Source of the DNA: DATKZH01 sp964505295
GTDB lineage: Bacteria; Planctomycetota; Planctomycetia; Pirellulales; Thermoguttaceae
Reading direction: 5' to 3'
Assembly: GCA_964505295.1 (NCBI GenBank)
Contig: CAZDHR010000020.1
Span: 1 to 34,005, forward strand
Length of the DNA: 34,005 nt
Shown: positions 1 to 6,924 of the stretch, one piece after another
Layout: every line of letters begins with the position of its first letter
Position numbering within the stretch: position 1 is the stretch's first letter
Notes under the pieces: model-generated
What the model was told of the DNA's origin: nothing
The model's input: the letters and a program-made list of their open reading frames with translations, nothing else
Databases searched by the model: none
Translations under genes and position numbers: made by a program

Positions 1-698
1 ACGCCTGGTTTCGGCCGGGCGACCTGAAAGGGGCCCAGATCGCCGAGAAGCTTCGGGGCGTGTATCTGCCGTTCTGGTCGTTTTCCATGTTGGCCCAGAG
101 CGGCTGGTCGGCCTCGATCGGTGAGTACTGGTATCGGACGGAGACGTACACCACCGTCCGGAACGGCAAGACGGTCACGCGCACGCGACGGGTCCGCGAG
201 ACCGAGTGGTGGCCGCTGGCCGGCAGGCACCATCGCTACTACAGCGGGTATCTCGTCTCCGGCAGCCGGGGCCTGAGCCAGGGCGACGCCGAGCGGATCA
301 AGCCGTTTCACCTGGCCGCGTTGAAGCGATACGAGCCCTATTTCCTGGCCGGCTGGCTGAGCGAGGAATACTCGATCGAGCGGGACCAGGCGCTTGCCAC
401 GTGCCAGCAGGAGTTCCATCGACGCGAGCGGGAGAACGTGTCGGCGATGCTGCCCGGCGACACGCACCGCGACGTTCGCGTCGAGACCCGGTTCGGCGAC
501 GTCAACTCCGACCTGATCCTCCTGCCGGTCTACCTGTTGAGCTACCGCTATCGCGGCAAGCTCTACCGCTTCCTGCTCAACGGCCAGACCGGCAAGTCGG
601 CCGGCGACAAGCCGCTCTCTTGGCCGAAAATCCTGGCCGCCGTGGCCGCGGGGATCGTCGCCGTGCTGCTGTTGGTGCTGTTGTTCGCGGCCTTGTGA
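1..698 (+). CDS. Zinc-ribbon-type membrane protein, C-terminal part (5' end outside window)
   Basis: The frame is open to the left edge of the window (AWFRPGDL...), so this is the C-terminal part of a longer protein; the GTG at 60 is internal. The visible part aligns with the next gene: both have a WFRPGDL/FWRPGDL segment, a VYLPFWSF/VYVPYWVF segment, a WWPLAG/WYPLSG segment, a YRYRGKLYRFLLNGQTG/YRYQDKLFRFLINGQTG segment, and one hydrophobic C-terminal helix. The two are tandem paralogues. By analogy with the neighbour, the missing N-terminus should hold two CxxC...CxxC zinc ribbons. The protein ends right after the membrane helix. Proteins of this kind are usually annotated only as zinc-ribbon or primosomal-N'-like; the function is unknown and I infer none beyond membrane tethering. 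Confidence 0.85.
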   Translation, partial: AWFRPGDLKGAQIAEKLRGVYLPFWSFSMLAQSGWSASIGEYWYRTETYTTVRNGKTVTRTRRVRETEWWPLAGRHHRYYSGYLVSGSRGLSQGDAERIKPFHLAALKRYEPYFLAGWLSEEYSIERDQALATCQQEFHRRERENVSAMLPGDTHRDVRVETRFGDVNSDLILLPVYLLSYRYRGKLYRFLLNGQTGKSAGDKPLSWPKILAAVAAGIVAVLLLVLLFAAL

Positions 699-726
699 CT
701 CGTTGTTGGGAATTAGACCGGGCAGA

Positions 727-1004
727 GAAGGCTCTCGCCAAGACGCAAAGGCGCAAAGGAAAAGAAGGGAGTGATTGATTGTCCGGCTTTTTGAAGTGTG
801 GTGCGAGAGAGTGGAAATGGTAGCTGAGAATACCGAGAACCATGAGACTTCAAAGTGGAACGCGGCCGCCATGACACCAAGCTACCTGAGCCTTCTTCCC
901 CTTTTCCCCTTTCTCCTCATGACACTTGCAGCCACCTCCTTTGGTCTGACACGTTCTCTTCTTGTCCGTCTTCTTTGCGTCTTCGCGTCTTGGCGAGAGC
1001 CTTC
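727..1004. repeat. Inverted-repeat element (ctttgcgtctt family) filling the gap between the paralogues
   Basis: The 369-bp gap between the two zinc-ribbon genes has no convincing gene. Its arms at 727-758 and 973-1004 are inverted copies of each other (32 nt, two mismatches, core ctttgcg..cttggcgagag). About 214 bp of unrelated sequence lies between them. The layout resembles a small MITE-like or REP-like element. Confidence 0.7.
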
Positions 1005-1067
1005 CCCCCGCAACCTTCAAGTCGACCGCCACGTCTCCTCGTCTCCCTTGCCTAGCCGCTTGTTGCC

Positions 1068-2339
1068 ATGTCCGACCTGATCCTCAAGTGTGAAGTCTGT
1101 GGCAGCCTGATTGACGAAGAGGACTTGTTCTGCGCCAACTGCGGCACGGAGGCGCCGAAGCGGGAAGATCGCGGGGGTGCGGCGGCCGATTCCGCCCGGG
1201 TGGCCCGGCACAACTTCGAGTGCTCCGGCTGCGGGGCCTCGATGAGCTACGACGCGGGCGCCGAGGCCCTCCGCTGCCCGTTCTGCGGCTCGGTCGACAT
1301 GCACCAGAAGCAGGACGCCAAGATCCTGGCCCCGAGCCGGGTCGTCCCCTTCAAGCTGAGCCGGCAGGAGGCGGAAGCCGCGATGCGGGCCTGGCTGGGA
1401 CGCGGCTTCTGGCGTCCCGGCGACCTGGCCCGGGCGGCCAACGTCGTCAAGATGACGCCGGTCTACGTCCCCTACTGGGTGTTTCAGGCCACCACGCACA
1501 CCCATTGGACGGCCGACACCAGCCAGACGCCCGCCGGCGCCCGAGGCGATTGGTATCCCCTTTCCGGCGAGCATCGCGGCAGCTACGCGGGCATGTTGAT
1601 CGGGGCCAGCGGGGCGCTTGCGCCGCGAGAGACTGCCGCGATCTGCCCGTTCGACCTCAGCGCGGGCGAGCCGCCCGATGAGGTCGATCTGGAGAACGTC
1701 ACCGTCGAGCAGTTTTCGCTTGCGCGGAAATACGCCCGGCCGCTCGCGCGCGGGGGGCTTGAACAATCGGAGGCGGCCACGTGCGAGTCGCGCTACGTGC
1801 CGGCCCGGGCGCGGAACGTGCACGTCAACGTGCGGATCGAGTCGATGGCGAGCGAGCCGGTGCTGTTGCCCGTCTGGATCATGGCCTACCGCTACCAGGA
1901 CAAGCTCTTCCGCTTCCTGATCAACGGGCAGACCGGCCGGGCGACCGGGCAGGCGCCGATCTCGCTGAACAAGATCCTGATCGCGGTGGTGATCGCGGTC
2001 CTCGTGTTTCTCTTCCTCCTCTTTCTTGTCGGCGGTTTCCTGAGCCAGGTATCGGGCCCTGGGCTAGACGCTCACGACGCGGCGTACGCTCAACTTGCCT
2101 GGTTGACCGTGCCCGGCCCTGCCTGCGTTGAGTGGTCGGGCGTGCCCGGCGGCACGAGTATTGATTGGTCACACTTTCCCAGGCCCATTGCGCGAAACGA
2201 TCAGGCGAGACGATCAAGCCGCAACGCGGCGACAGAGCAAGCCGCAACGCGGCGACCGTCAATAGCCAGGGGCGTGAGCCCCTGGAATCAAGGGCCAAAC
2301 CCGGAACTCAGCCCCAAAGGGAGGGCACATGGCCCGTGA
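1068..2339 (+). CDS. Double zinc-ribbon membrane protein with repeat-encoded tail
   Basis: This is the complete paralogue of the partial first gene. Two zinc ribbons are visible at the N-terminus: CEVC...CANC (about residues 8-27) and CSGC...CPFC (about 52-72). A conserved central region follows, and then one strongly hydrophobic helix (about 303-328, ILIAVVIAVLVFLFLLFLVGG). The paralogue stops just after this helix. Here the frame stays open for about 95 more codons, and the last third of that tail runs through intergenic repeat DNA (2215-2287). The tail is therefore probably the result of a lost stop codon or a small frameshift, and the functional protein is likely about 330 residues. The role is unknown. 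Zinc binding and membrane anchoring are inferred from the motifs. There is no clear Shine-Dalgarno site before the ATG. Confidence 0.85.
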   Translation: MSDLILKCEVCGSLIDEEDLFCANCGTEAPKREDRGGAAADSARVARHNFECSGCGASMSYDAGAEALRCPFCGSVDMHQKQDAKILAPSRVVPFKLSRQEAEAAMRAWLGRGFWRPGDLARAANVVKMTPVYVPYWVFQATTHTHWTADTSQTPAGARGDWYPLSGEHRGSYAGMLIGASGALAPRETAAICPFDLSAGEPPDEVDLENVTVEQFSLARKYARPLARGGLEQSEAATCESRYVPARARNVHVNVRIESMASEPVLLPVWIMAYRYQDKLFRFLINGQTGRATGQAPISLNKILIAVVIAVLVFLFLLFLVGGFLSQVSGPGLDAHDAAYAQLAWLTVPGPACVEWSGVPGGTSIDWSHFPRPIARNDQARRSSRNAATEQAATRRPSIARGVSPWNQGPNPELSPKGRAHGP

Positions 2340-2405
2340 CGCCCCTCCGGGGCTCAGTCCATCCACCGACACGTTCTCCAGGGGCGCACGCCCCTGGCTA
2401 TTGAC
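2215..2405. repeat. Composite repeat: 19-bp direct repeat plus inverted hairpin pair
   Basis: Two direct copies of caagccgcaacgcggcgac lie at 2215-2233 and 2238-2256. They are followed by an inverted pair of 28-bp arms at 2258-2285 and 2378-2405 with one mismatch. Each arm is itself a hairpin around ccaggggcg..cgcccctgg. The left part overlaps the 3' end of the zinc-ribbon gene and encodes its last residues. The rest of the gap to 2551 shows no gene. Confidence 0.75.
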
Positions 2406-2551
2406 AGCCGTCCCTTCGGCACTGAGGTATTCGGTGGGCTTCCGGTTAGCCACTCGCCGCCGCGCGGCGGCCGGGCAACTCCGGCGAGACGAACGTCATC
2501 TGTCGGCCGCGTCTCTGCCATAATGATGTCGTCAGACAATGCCAGTGCTTC

Positions 2552-3529
2552 TTGCGCTCCGTCTTGAGAACACACGCTGTGCATCGCCCGAACCCTCCGC
2601 CGAGATACCCCACTGCCAGCTTGATCGGAGCGCTGCTTGCGGTCTTTGCTGGGGCGAACTTGCTGCTGCCGCCGATGCTCGACGCGAGCCAGCCCCTCGT
2701 CTGGGCCGCAGCAGCCGCGGGTCTGATGTGGGGATTGCCTTTCGCCGAACTGGGCTTGTTGGCGATCTGGGCGTCCCTTGGGCCTCGCAAGGCATTGATC
2801 CAGCTTCCCACGACGATGCTACTGATGCTCGGACTCTACGCGGCCTTCTTGCTCGGGCTTCTCTGGATGGACGGGTGGAGTCAGCCGGTCCGTGACATCG
2901 GCCGAGGCGTCCTGTTCCTGCCGCTCTTGTTTCTCGCCGTCCAATCGCCGTTGTGGGTCTTCCGGATTCTCGGCGGCCATCGGATCGCGCTGCGAACCGA
3001 CCGCGAGCAACCTTCCCCGATCGAGTCGAGACAAGTGGGCCTGCGGCATCTGCTCGCGGCAACGGCCCTGGTCGCGGTCGCGTTGAGCCTCGCCCGGACG
3101 GGCATTCCGAAACCGACTCGGGCGGCAAACGGGCCGGACCCGGCATTCGCTCTGCTCGTAGCGTGCTTGTTGTGCGCCGCTTGGAGCGCGCTTTCGGTCC
3201 TGCCCTGCGTTTGGGCAGCGTATGTCGCACGCGGTCGGGGACTCGCCACCGTGGCCATCGCCGCGTACATGACGGGCATGTCCCTCATCGTTTGGGGCAT
3301 CCTCCAAGTGGCGTCGTCAACCGGCCCCCCGTCCGAATTCGCGGTGTTTCTGTTTGTATTCCATGGCACGCTGGCGGCCGTGACGCTTGGCACGCTGCAT
3401 CTTCTCCGAGCCTGTGGGTACGTCTTGCTGCGTGCCGGGAGCGAAGGGGCGTCCGGCCCGGCAAAGCCCTCGCTGGACGAATCCGCGTCAACCGAACCGC
3501 CGCCCGCCGACGCGCCGCGGTCAAGCTGA
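2552..3529 (+). CDS. Polytopic membrane protein of unknown function
   Basis: The 325-residue frame has about eight hydrophobic segments (roughly residues 24-40, 48-75, 84-105, 118-138, 165-181, 200-225, 230-255 and 262-290). It ends in a Pro/Ser/Glu-rich soluble tail. I recognise no catalytic or transport motif. The start is uncertain: TTG at 2552 gives the longest reading and GTG at 2579 is an alternative, and neither has a good Shine-Dalgarno site. Codon use is G+C-rich like the neighbours and the hydrophobicity pattern is coherent, so I take it as a real gene. It stands alone, with repeats upstream and ruvB 107 bp downstream. Confidence 0.7.
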   Translation: MRSVLRTHAVHRPNPPPRYPTASLIGALLAVFAGANLLLPPMLDASQPLVWAAAAAGLMWGLPFAELGLLAIWASLGPRKALIQLPTTMLLMLGLYAAFLLGLLWMDGWSQPVRDIGRGVLFLPLLFLAVQSPLWVFRILGGHRIALRTDREQPSPIESRQVGLRHLLAATALVAVALSLARTGIPKPTRAANGPDPAFALLVACLLCAAWSALSVLPCVWAAYVARGRGLATVAIAAYMTGMSLIVWGILQVASSTGPPSEFAVFLFVFHGTLAAVTLGTLHLLRACGYVLLRAGSEGASGPAKPSLDESASTEPPPADAPRSS

Positions 3530-3563
3530 GAGCGTAGTCCCCTTCATCGACCGGCCGCAGTTC

Positions 3564-3572
3564 TGCTATACT
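3564..3572 (+). promoter_or_regulatory. Extended -10 element upstream of ruvB
   Basis: TGcTATACT is an extended -10 sequence (five of six hexamer matches plus TG). A weak -35-like ttcatc lies 18 bp upstream at 3543-3548. The element is 65 bp before the ruvB ATG. Confidence 0.45.
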
Positions 3573-3636
3573 AGCGCCGTTAGTCAACACCCGTTCACCT
3601 CGCCCGGGTTCCCAGAAGCCGTCCTCCCAAACCACG

Positions 3637-4662
3637 ATGAGCCGCGAGCCGATTTTGCCGCCGTCCGATAGCGGCGGCTTCGACGACGAAGACCGCGACC
3701 TGCGCCCGCAGCGGATGCGCGACATGGTCGGGCAGCGCGAGGTGTACGCGCGACTGGAGATCGCCGTCGACGCGGCCTCGAAACGCGATGAGCCGCTGGG
3801 GCACATCCTCTTTGACGGCCCGCCGGGCCTGGGAAAGACGACCTTCGCCACGTGCATCCCGCGGGACATGGGCGTCCCGTTCCAGATCGCCAGCGGGGCG
3901 GCGCTGAAGGCCCCGAAGGACCTGATCCCCTATCTGACCAACGCCGAAGAGCGGTCGGTCTTGTTCATCGACGAGATCCACCGGATGCAGAAGGCGGTCG
4001 AGGAGTTCCTCTACCCGGCCATGGAGGATTTCCGCATCGACCTCACGCTCGGCGAAGGCGTCAACGCCCGAACGCTCAACCTCCAGCTCAAGCCGTACAC
4101 GCTGATCGGGGCCACTACCCGAACCGGGCTACTATCGGCCCCCCTAAGAGACAGGTTCCAGATGCGGGAGCACCTCGATTTCTACACGATCGAGGAGCTG
4201 GCCCAGATCGTCACGCGCAACGCGGGCAAGCTCCGCGTGGAAATCAACGGGAAGGCGGCGGCCGAGATTGCCGGGCGGAGCCGTGGCACCCCCCGGTTGG
4301 CCAATAACCGGCTGCGGTGGGTCCGCGACTACGCCGTCAGTCGGGCGGACGGCAAGATCACGCTCAAGGTGGCACGCGACGCCCTGAAGATGCAAGGGAT
4401 CGACCCTGCGGGCCTGGATCGCCAGGACCGCAAGTACCTGGAGACGATCGCCCGGGTGTTCGGCGGCGGGCCGGTCGGCGTGGAGGCCGTGGCCCACACG
4501 ATGAACCTCGCCCCCGACACGCTCATCGACGAGGTGGAGCCCTACTTGCTCCGCTCGGAGCTGGTCGTACGTACCCCCCGCGGGAGGAAATTGACCGCCA
4601 AAGCGTTCGATCGCCTGGGGCTGGAACCGGGCAGCGACCAGCAAGGGTTTCTGTTCCAGTAG
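3637..4662 (+). CDS. ruvB: Holliday junction branch-migration helicase RuvB
   Basis: RuvB is the AAA+ motor that, with RuvA, drives branch migration of Holliday junctions during recombinational repair. The 341-residue length is normal for the family. Motifs: Walker A GPPGLGKT (61-68), Walker B/DEIH (LFIDEIHR, 109-116), sensor 1 GATTR (158-162), the arginine-finger segment LRDRF (170-174), sensor 2 GTPR (217-220), and a C-terminal winged helix ending near RTPRGRKLT. The N-terminal segment LRPQRMRDMVGQ matches the family's entry into the AAA+ domain. ruvA and ruvC are not in the window, so this is a solitary ruvB. The ATG is 65 bp after an extended -10 element. Confidence 0.97.
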   Translation: MSREPILPPSDSGGFDDEDRDLRPQRMRDMVGQREVYARLEIAVDAASKRDEPLGHILFDGPPGLGKTTFATCIPRDMGVPFQIASGAALKAPKDLIPYLTNAEERSVLFIDEIHRMQKAVEEFLYPAMEDFRIDLTLGEGVNARTLNLQLKPYTLIGATTRTGLLSAPLRDRFQMREHLDFYTIEELAQIVTRNAGKLRVEINGKAAAEIAGRSRGTPRLANNRLRWVRDYAVSRADGKITLKVARDALKMQGIDPAGLDRQDRKYLETIARVFGGGPVGVEAVAHTMNLAPDTLIDEVEPYLLRSELVVRTPRGRKLTAKAFDRLGLEPGSDQQGFLFQ

Positions 4663-4690
4663 CCGTCGTACCACAGCCCACGAACGACTA

Positions 4691-4708
4691 CCGGCGCTCT
4701 GACGCCGG
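4691..4708 (+). other. Stem-loop between ruvB and the sigma-54 activator gene
   Basis: CCGGCG-N6-CGCCGG is a perfect 6-bp stem, followed at once by a weaker gccc/gggc stem. There is no T-run, so it is not a classical intrinsic terminator. It sits near the composition break between ruvB and the lower-G+C cassette. Confidence 0.35.
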
Positions 4709-4751
4709 ATTGCCCGCTGAAGGGCGGCCATGGGAGAAGGGAACGTCCGTG

Positions 4752-6101
4752 ATGGACCCAACATGTTCAGAACAAATCCGTGACGTCATGCTCGATTGCG
4801 TCGCGGACGGCGTCTTCACGGTCGACGAGGACCGTCGCATCACGTGTTTCAATCGGGCAGCCGAGAGGATCACCGGTGTGCCGCGATCTGAGGCGATCGG
4901 GCAGCACTGCTTCGACGTACTCCACGGGAGCCGTTGTGAAAAGGAATGCGCACTGCAGGAGACAATACGGACGGGCCGTCGCGTCGTCTGCCAGGGTTGC
5001 TACATTGTCAACGCGCGGGGGCAAACCGTTCCGATCAGCATTTCCACAGCACTCTTGAAGGATCGCGAGGGAAAAGTGATCGGCGGCGTGGAGACTTTTC
5101 GCGACTTGAGCGAAATAGAACGACTTCGGAAAGAGTTGGCCAAGACCTACACATTCCAGGACATCGTCGCCCGAAGCAAACCGATGCGACGCGTTTTGGA
5201 GATGATACCCAGGGTTGCTGAAAGCCCAACCACGGTATTGATTGGCGGCGAAAGCGGCACGGGCAAGGAGCTGGTAGCGCGTGCCATCCATGACCTGTCC
5301 CCCAGGCGCGACAAACCCTTCGTTGCCACCAATTGCAGCGCTCTGCCCGACACGTTGCTGGAATCCGAGTTGTTTGGCTACAAGGCGGGCGCGTTCACCG
5401 ATGCAAGGCAGGATAAACCCGGGCGATTCGCCGCCGCCGAGGGCGGGACGATCTTCCTGGACGAAATCGGTGATATGTCTCCGGCGATGCAAGCCAAGCT
5501 GCTGCGCGTCTTGCAGGAACGTGTCTACGAGCCTCTCGGGTCCGTGGAGCCGGTTCGGGCAGATGTCAGGGTGATCGCAGCGACCAACCGGGACCTTGAC
5601 CAACAAGTTCAGGATGAGGCATTCCGGCAAGATCTCTACTACCGAATCAACGTCATGCGGCTCAGGTTGCCCGCTCTTCGCGAGCGACGGGGCGATCTTC
5701 CCCTGTTGGTCAAACACTTCGTGTCCAAGTTCAACGCGATGCAGGGGAAAAACATCACTGGTGTGTCGCAACGAGCGATGTTGGCCCTCATGCAGCACGA
5801 CTATCCGGGCAACGTGCGTGAACTCGAAAATGCCATTGAGCACGCGTTCGTGCTCTGCTCCGGGGGCCCGATCGAAGTGTACCACTTGCCCCCTGAGCTT
5901 CACGACGGCTCTTCCACCGAAGCGTCGGAGGGAATCGGGCACATCACGTTGCAAGAGATGGAAGTGATGCACATCACCGAAACGCTTCGACGCCACGGAG
6001 GCAATCGTGACGCCGCGGCAAAGGTCCTGGGCATCCATCGGGCGACCCTGTTCCGCAAGATCAAGTCTTTCCACATCCGAGTGCCGGATACTGATAGCTG
6101 A
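4752..6101 (+). CDS. PAS-domain sigma-54-dependent transcriptional activator (Fis family HTH)
   Basis: This 449-residue bacterial enhancer-binding protein activates RNA polymerase carrying sigma-54. The PAS domain (about 5-125) has a Cys-rich patch, C53, C62, C66, C80 and C83, suggesting a redox or metal/Fe-S sensing site (inference). The AAA+ domain (about 137-365) has Walker A GGESGTGKE (165-173), Walker B TIFLDEIGD, ATNRDL and YYRIN. The sigma-54 contact loop reads GAFTDA (213-218) rather than the usual GAFTGA. The C-terminal Fis-type HTH is at about 415-440 (GNRDAAAKVLGIHRATLFRK). The start was chosen at ATG 4752 because the PAS domain begins there and AAGGGA lies 9 nt upstream; the open frame continues 5' into ruvB without homology. 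It is followed immediately by palindromes and a sigma-54 promoter, so its targets are very likely the next genes. Confidence 0.95.
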   Translation: MDPTCSEQIRDVMLDCVADGVFTVDEDRRITCFNRAAERITGVPRSEAIGQHCFDVLHGSRCEKECALQETIRTGRRVVCQGCYIVNARGQTVPISISTALLKDREGKVIGGVETFRDLSEIERLRKELAKTYTFQDIVARSKPMRRVLEMIPRVAESPTTVLIGGESGTGKELVARAIHDLSPRRDKPFVATNCSALPDTLLESELFGYKAGAFTDARQDKPGRFAAAEGGTIFLDEIGDMSPAMQAKLLRVLQERVYEPLGSVEPVRADVRVIAATNRDLDQQVQDEAFRQDLYYRINVMRLRLPALRERRGDLPLLVKHFVSKFNAMQGKNITGVSQRAMLALMQHDYPGNVRELENAIEHAFVLCSGGPIEVYHLPPELHDGSSTEASEGIGHITLQEMEVMHITETLRRHGGNRDAAAKVLGIHRATLFRKIKSFHIRVPDTDS

Positions 6102-6117
6102 GCCCGCACTCCATCGC

Positions 6118-6132
6118 GTCGCATCGTGCGAC
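6118..6132 (+). promoter_or_regulatory. Upstream activator site 1 (palindrome)
   Basis: GTCGCA-TCG-TGCGAC is a perfect 6+3+6 palindrome. It is centred about 146 bp before the predicted sigma-54 start site, in the normal range for enhancer-binding proteins. It starts 17 bp after the activator gene's stop codon. Confidence 0.7.
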
Positions 6133-6151
6133 GGCTAAGCTCTTCTCCAAA

Positions 6152-6166
6152 GTCGCATATTGCGAC
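6152..6166 (+). promoter_or_regulatory. Upstream activator site 2 (palindrome)
   Basis: GTCGCA-TAT-TGCGAC has the same arms and the same 3-bp spacer as site 1. The centres are 34 bp apart, close to three helical turns, as expected for cooperative binding by a multimeric activator. Confidence 0.7.
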
Positions 6167-6218
6167 TCGTTCCCGGCCGACCCGCGTCGCCATAAGTATT
6201 TACTGGCAGACACGTTGC

Positions 6219-6234
6219 GTCGCACTCCTGCGAT
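6219..6234 (+). promoter_or_regulatory. Possible third, imperfect activator site
   Basis: GTCGCA-CTCC-TGCGAT has one mismatch in the arms and a 4-bp spacer. It lies just upstream of the -24 box, where it might be a weak or repressing site. It is less certain than sites 1 and 2. Confidence 0.4.
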
Positions 6235-6244
6235 GGTCTCCCCT

Positions 6245-6261
6245 TTGGCACGGCTGTTGCT
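6245..6261 (+). promoter_or_regulatory. Sigma-54 (-24/-12) promoter
   Basis: TTGGCACGGCTGTTGCT matches the sigma-54 consensus YTGGCACGRNNNTTGCW at every defined position, with the invariant GG and GC separated by 10 bp. The predicted start is near 6271-6272, giving a leader of about 48 nt before the NifX-like gene. No other sigma-54 promoter of this quality was seen in the window. Confidence 0.85.
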
Positions 6262-6318
6262 GCCCGGACTGGTCATCCAGACACGGCGTTCACCAGCAAC
6301 GATCACCAGCCAACTCGG

Positions 6319-6924
6319 ATGAGTCGCTTTGCGCAAGAGGACGGCACTCCAAGCTCCGGCGGAATCATCATTGTAGCAATGCCAATTACCGAGGGAAAAG
6401 TCGCTCCGCTGTTTGACGTTGCGAAGCATCTACTGGTTGTCGAATATCCTCGTGGACAGGAGATCCGGCGAACGAAAGTCCACGTCGGCCGGGGCACGTT
6501 GCTCAGTCGACTCCGAATCCTCTCGGGCAATGGGGTCGATGTCCTGATCTGTGAGGCGGTGTCTACGCCGCTGGAAATACTTGTAGCGGCGGAAGGAATC
6601 AAAGTCATTCACCCAATATGCGGCCGGGTCGATGCGGTGCTCGAAGCCTATGTAGCCGGGCGTCTGACGGAGGATACCTTTGTGATGCCGGGCTGTGGAG
6701 GCCGTCGGCGGCGCAGCTTCGCCGATGCCACGGGCGTTCAGGTGCAAGGAGGAAAGAAAAAGGGCACAACAGGCAAACCCAAACCACTTCACGTACGTCA
6801 AGTTCAATCGGAAAGGAAAGCAGCGTGGCAGATTCAAGTAGGAAGATATCGTTTTGGAAACGACAGTGGCCGTTCGCCGTGGGAGGAGCCATCGTCGGAC
6901 TCGGCGAGGCCATCTACTTCCTGA
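6319..6924 (+). CDS. NifX/NifB-family (dinitrogenase iron-molybdenum cofactor) domain protein
   Basis: Residues about 14-130 read as the small NifX/NifB C-terminal-type domain: strand IIIVAMPITEGKVAPLFD, a central VDVLICEAVSTPLEILVAAEGIKVIHPICG-like core (quoted in part: VDVLICEAVSTP), then AYVAGRLTEDTF and the Cys-containing end MPGCGG (about 125-130). Family members bind or carry metal-sulfur clusters or cofactors. Outside nitrogenase clusters they often have no assigned role, and no nitrogenase genes are seen here. After the domain the frame continues for about 70 basic, low-complexity residues and overlaps the permease gene by 100 bp. That tail may be a readthrough after a small mutation. 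The start has little Shine-Dalgarno support. It is the first gene behind the sigma-54 promoter. Confidence 0.85.
   Translation: MSRFAQEDGTPSSGGIIIVAMPITEGKVAPLFDVAKHLLVVEYPRGQEIRRTKVHVGRGTLLSRLRILSGNGVDVLICEAVSTPLEILVAAEGIKVIHPICGRVDAVLEAYVAGRLTEDTFVMPGCGGRRRRSFADATGVQVQGGKKKGTTGKPKPLHVRQVQSERKAAWQIQVGRYRFGNDSGRSPWEEPSSDSARPSTS

Noticed and set aside
2215..2256. CRISPR array
   Set aside because: Only two copies of a 19-bp unit with a 4-bp gap, no spacers, and no cas genes in the window.
4767..6074. A 435-codon frame antisense to the sigma-54 activator
   Set aside because: The plus strand has an unmistakable activator through the whole stretch.
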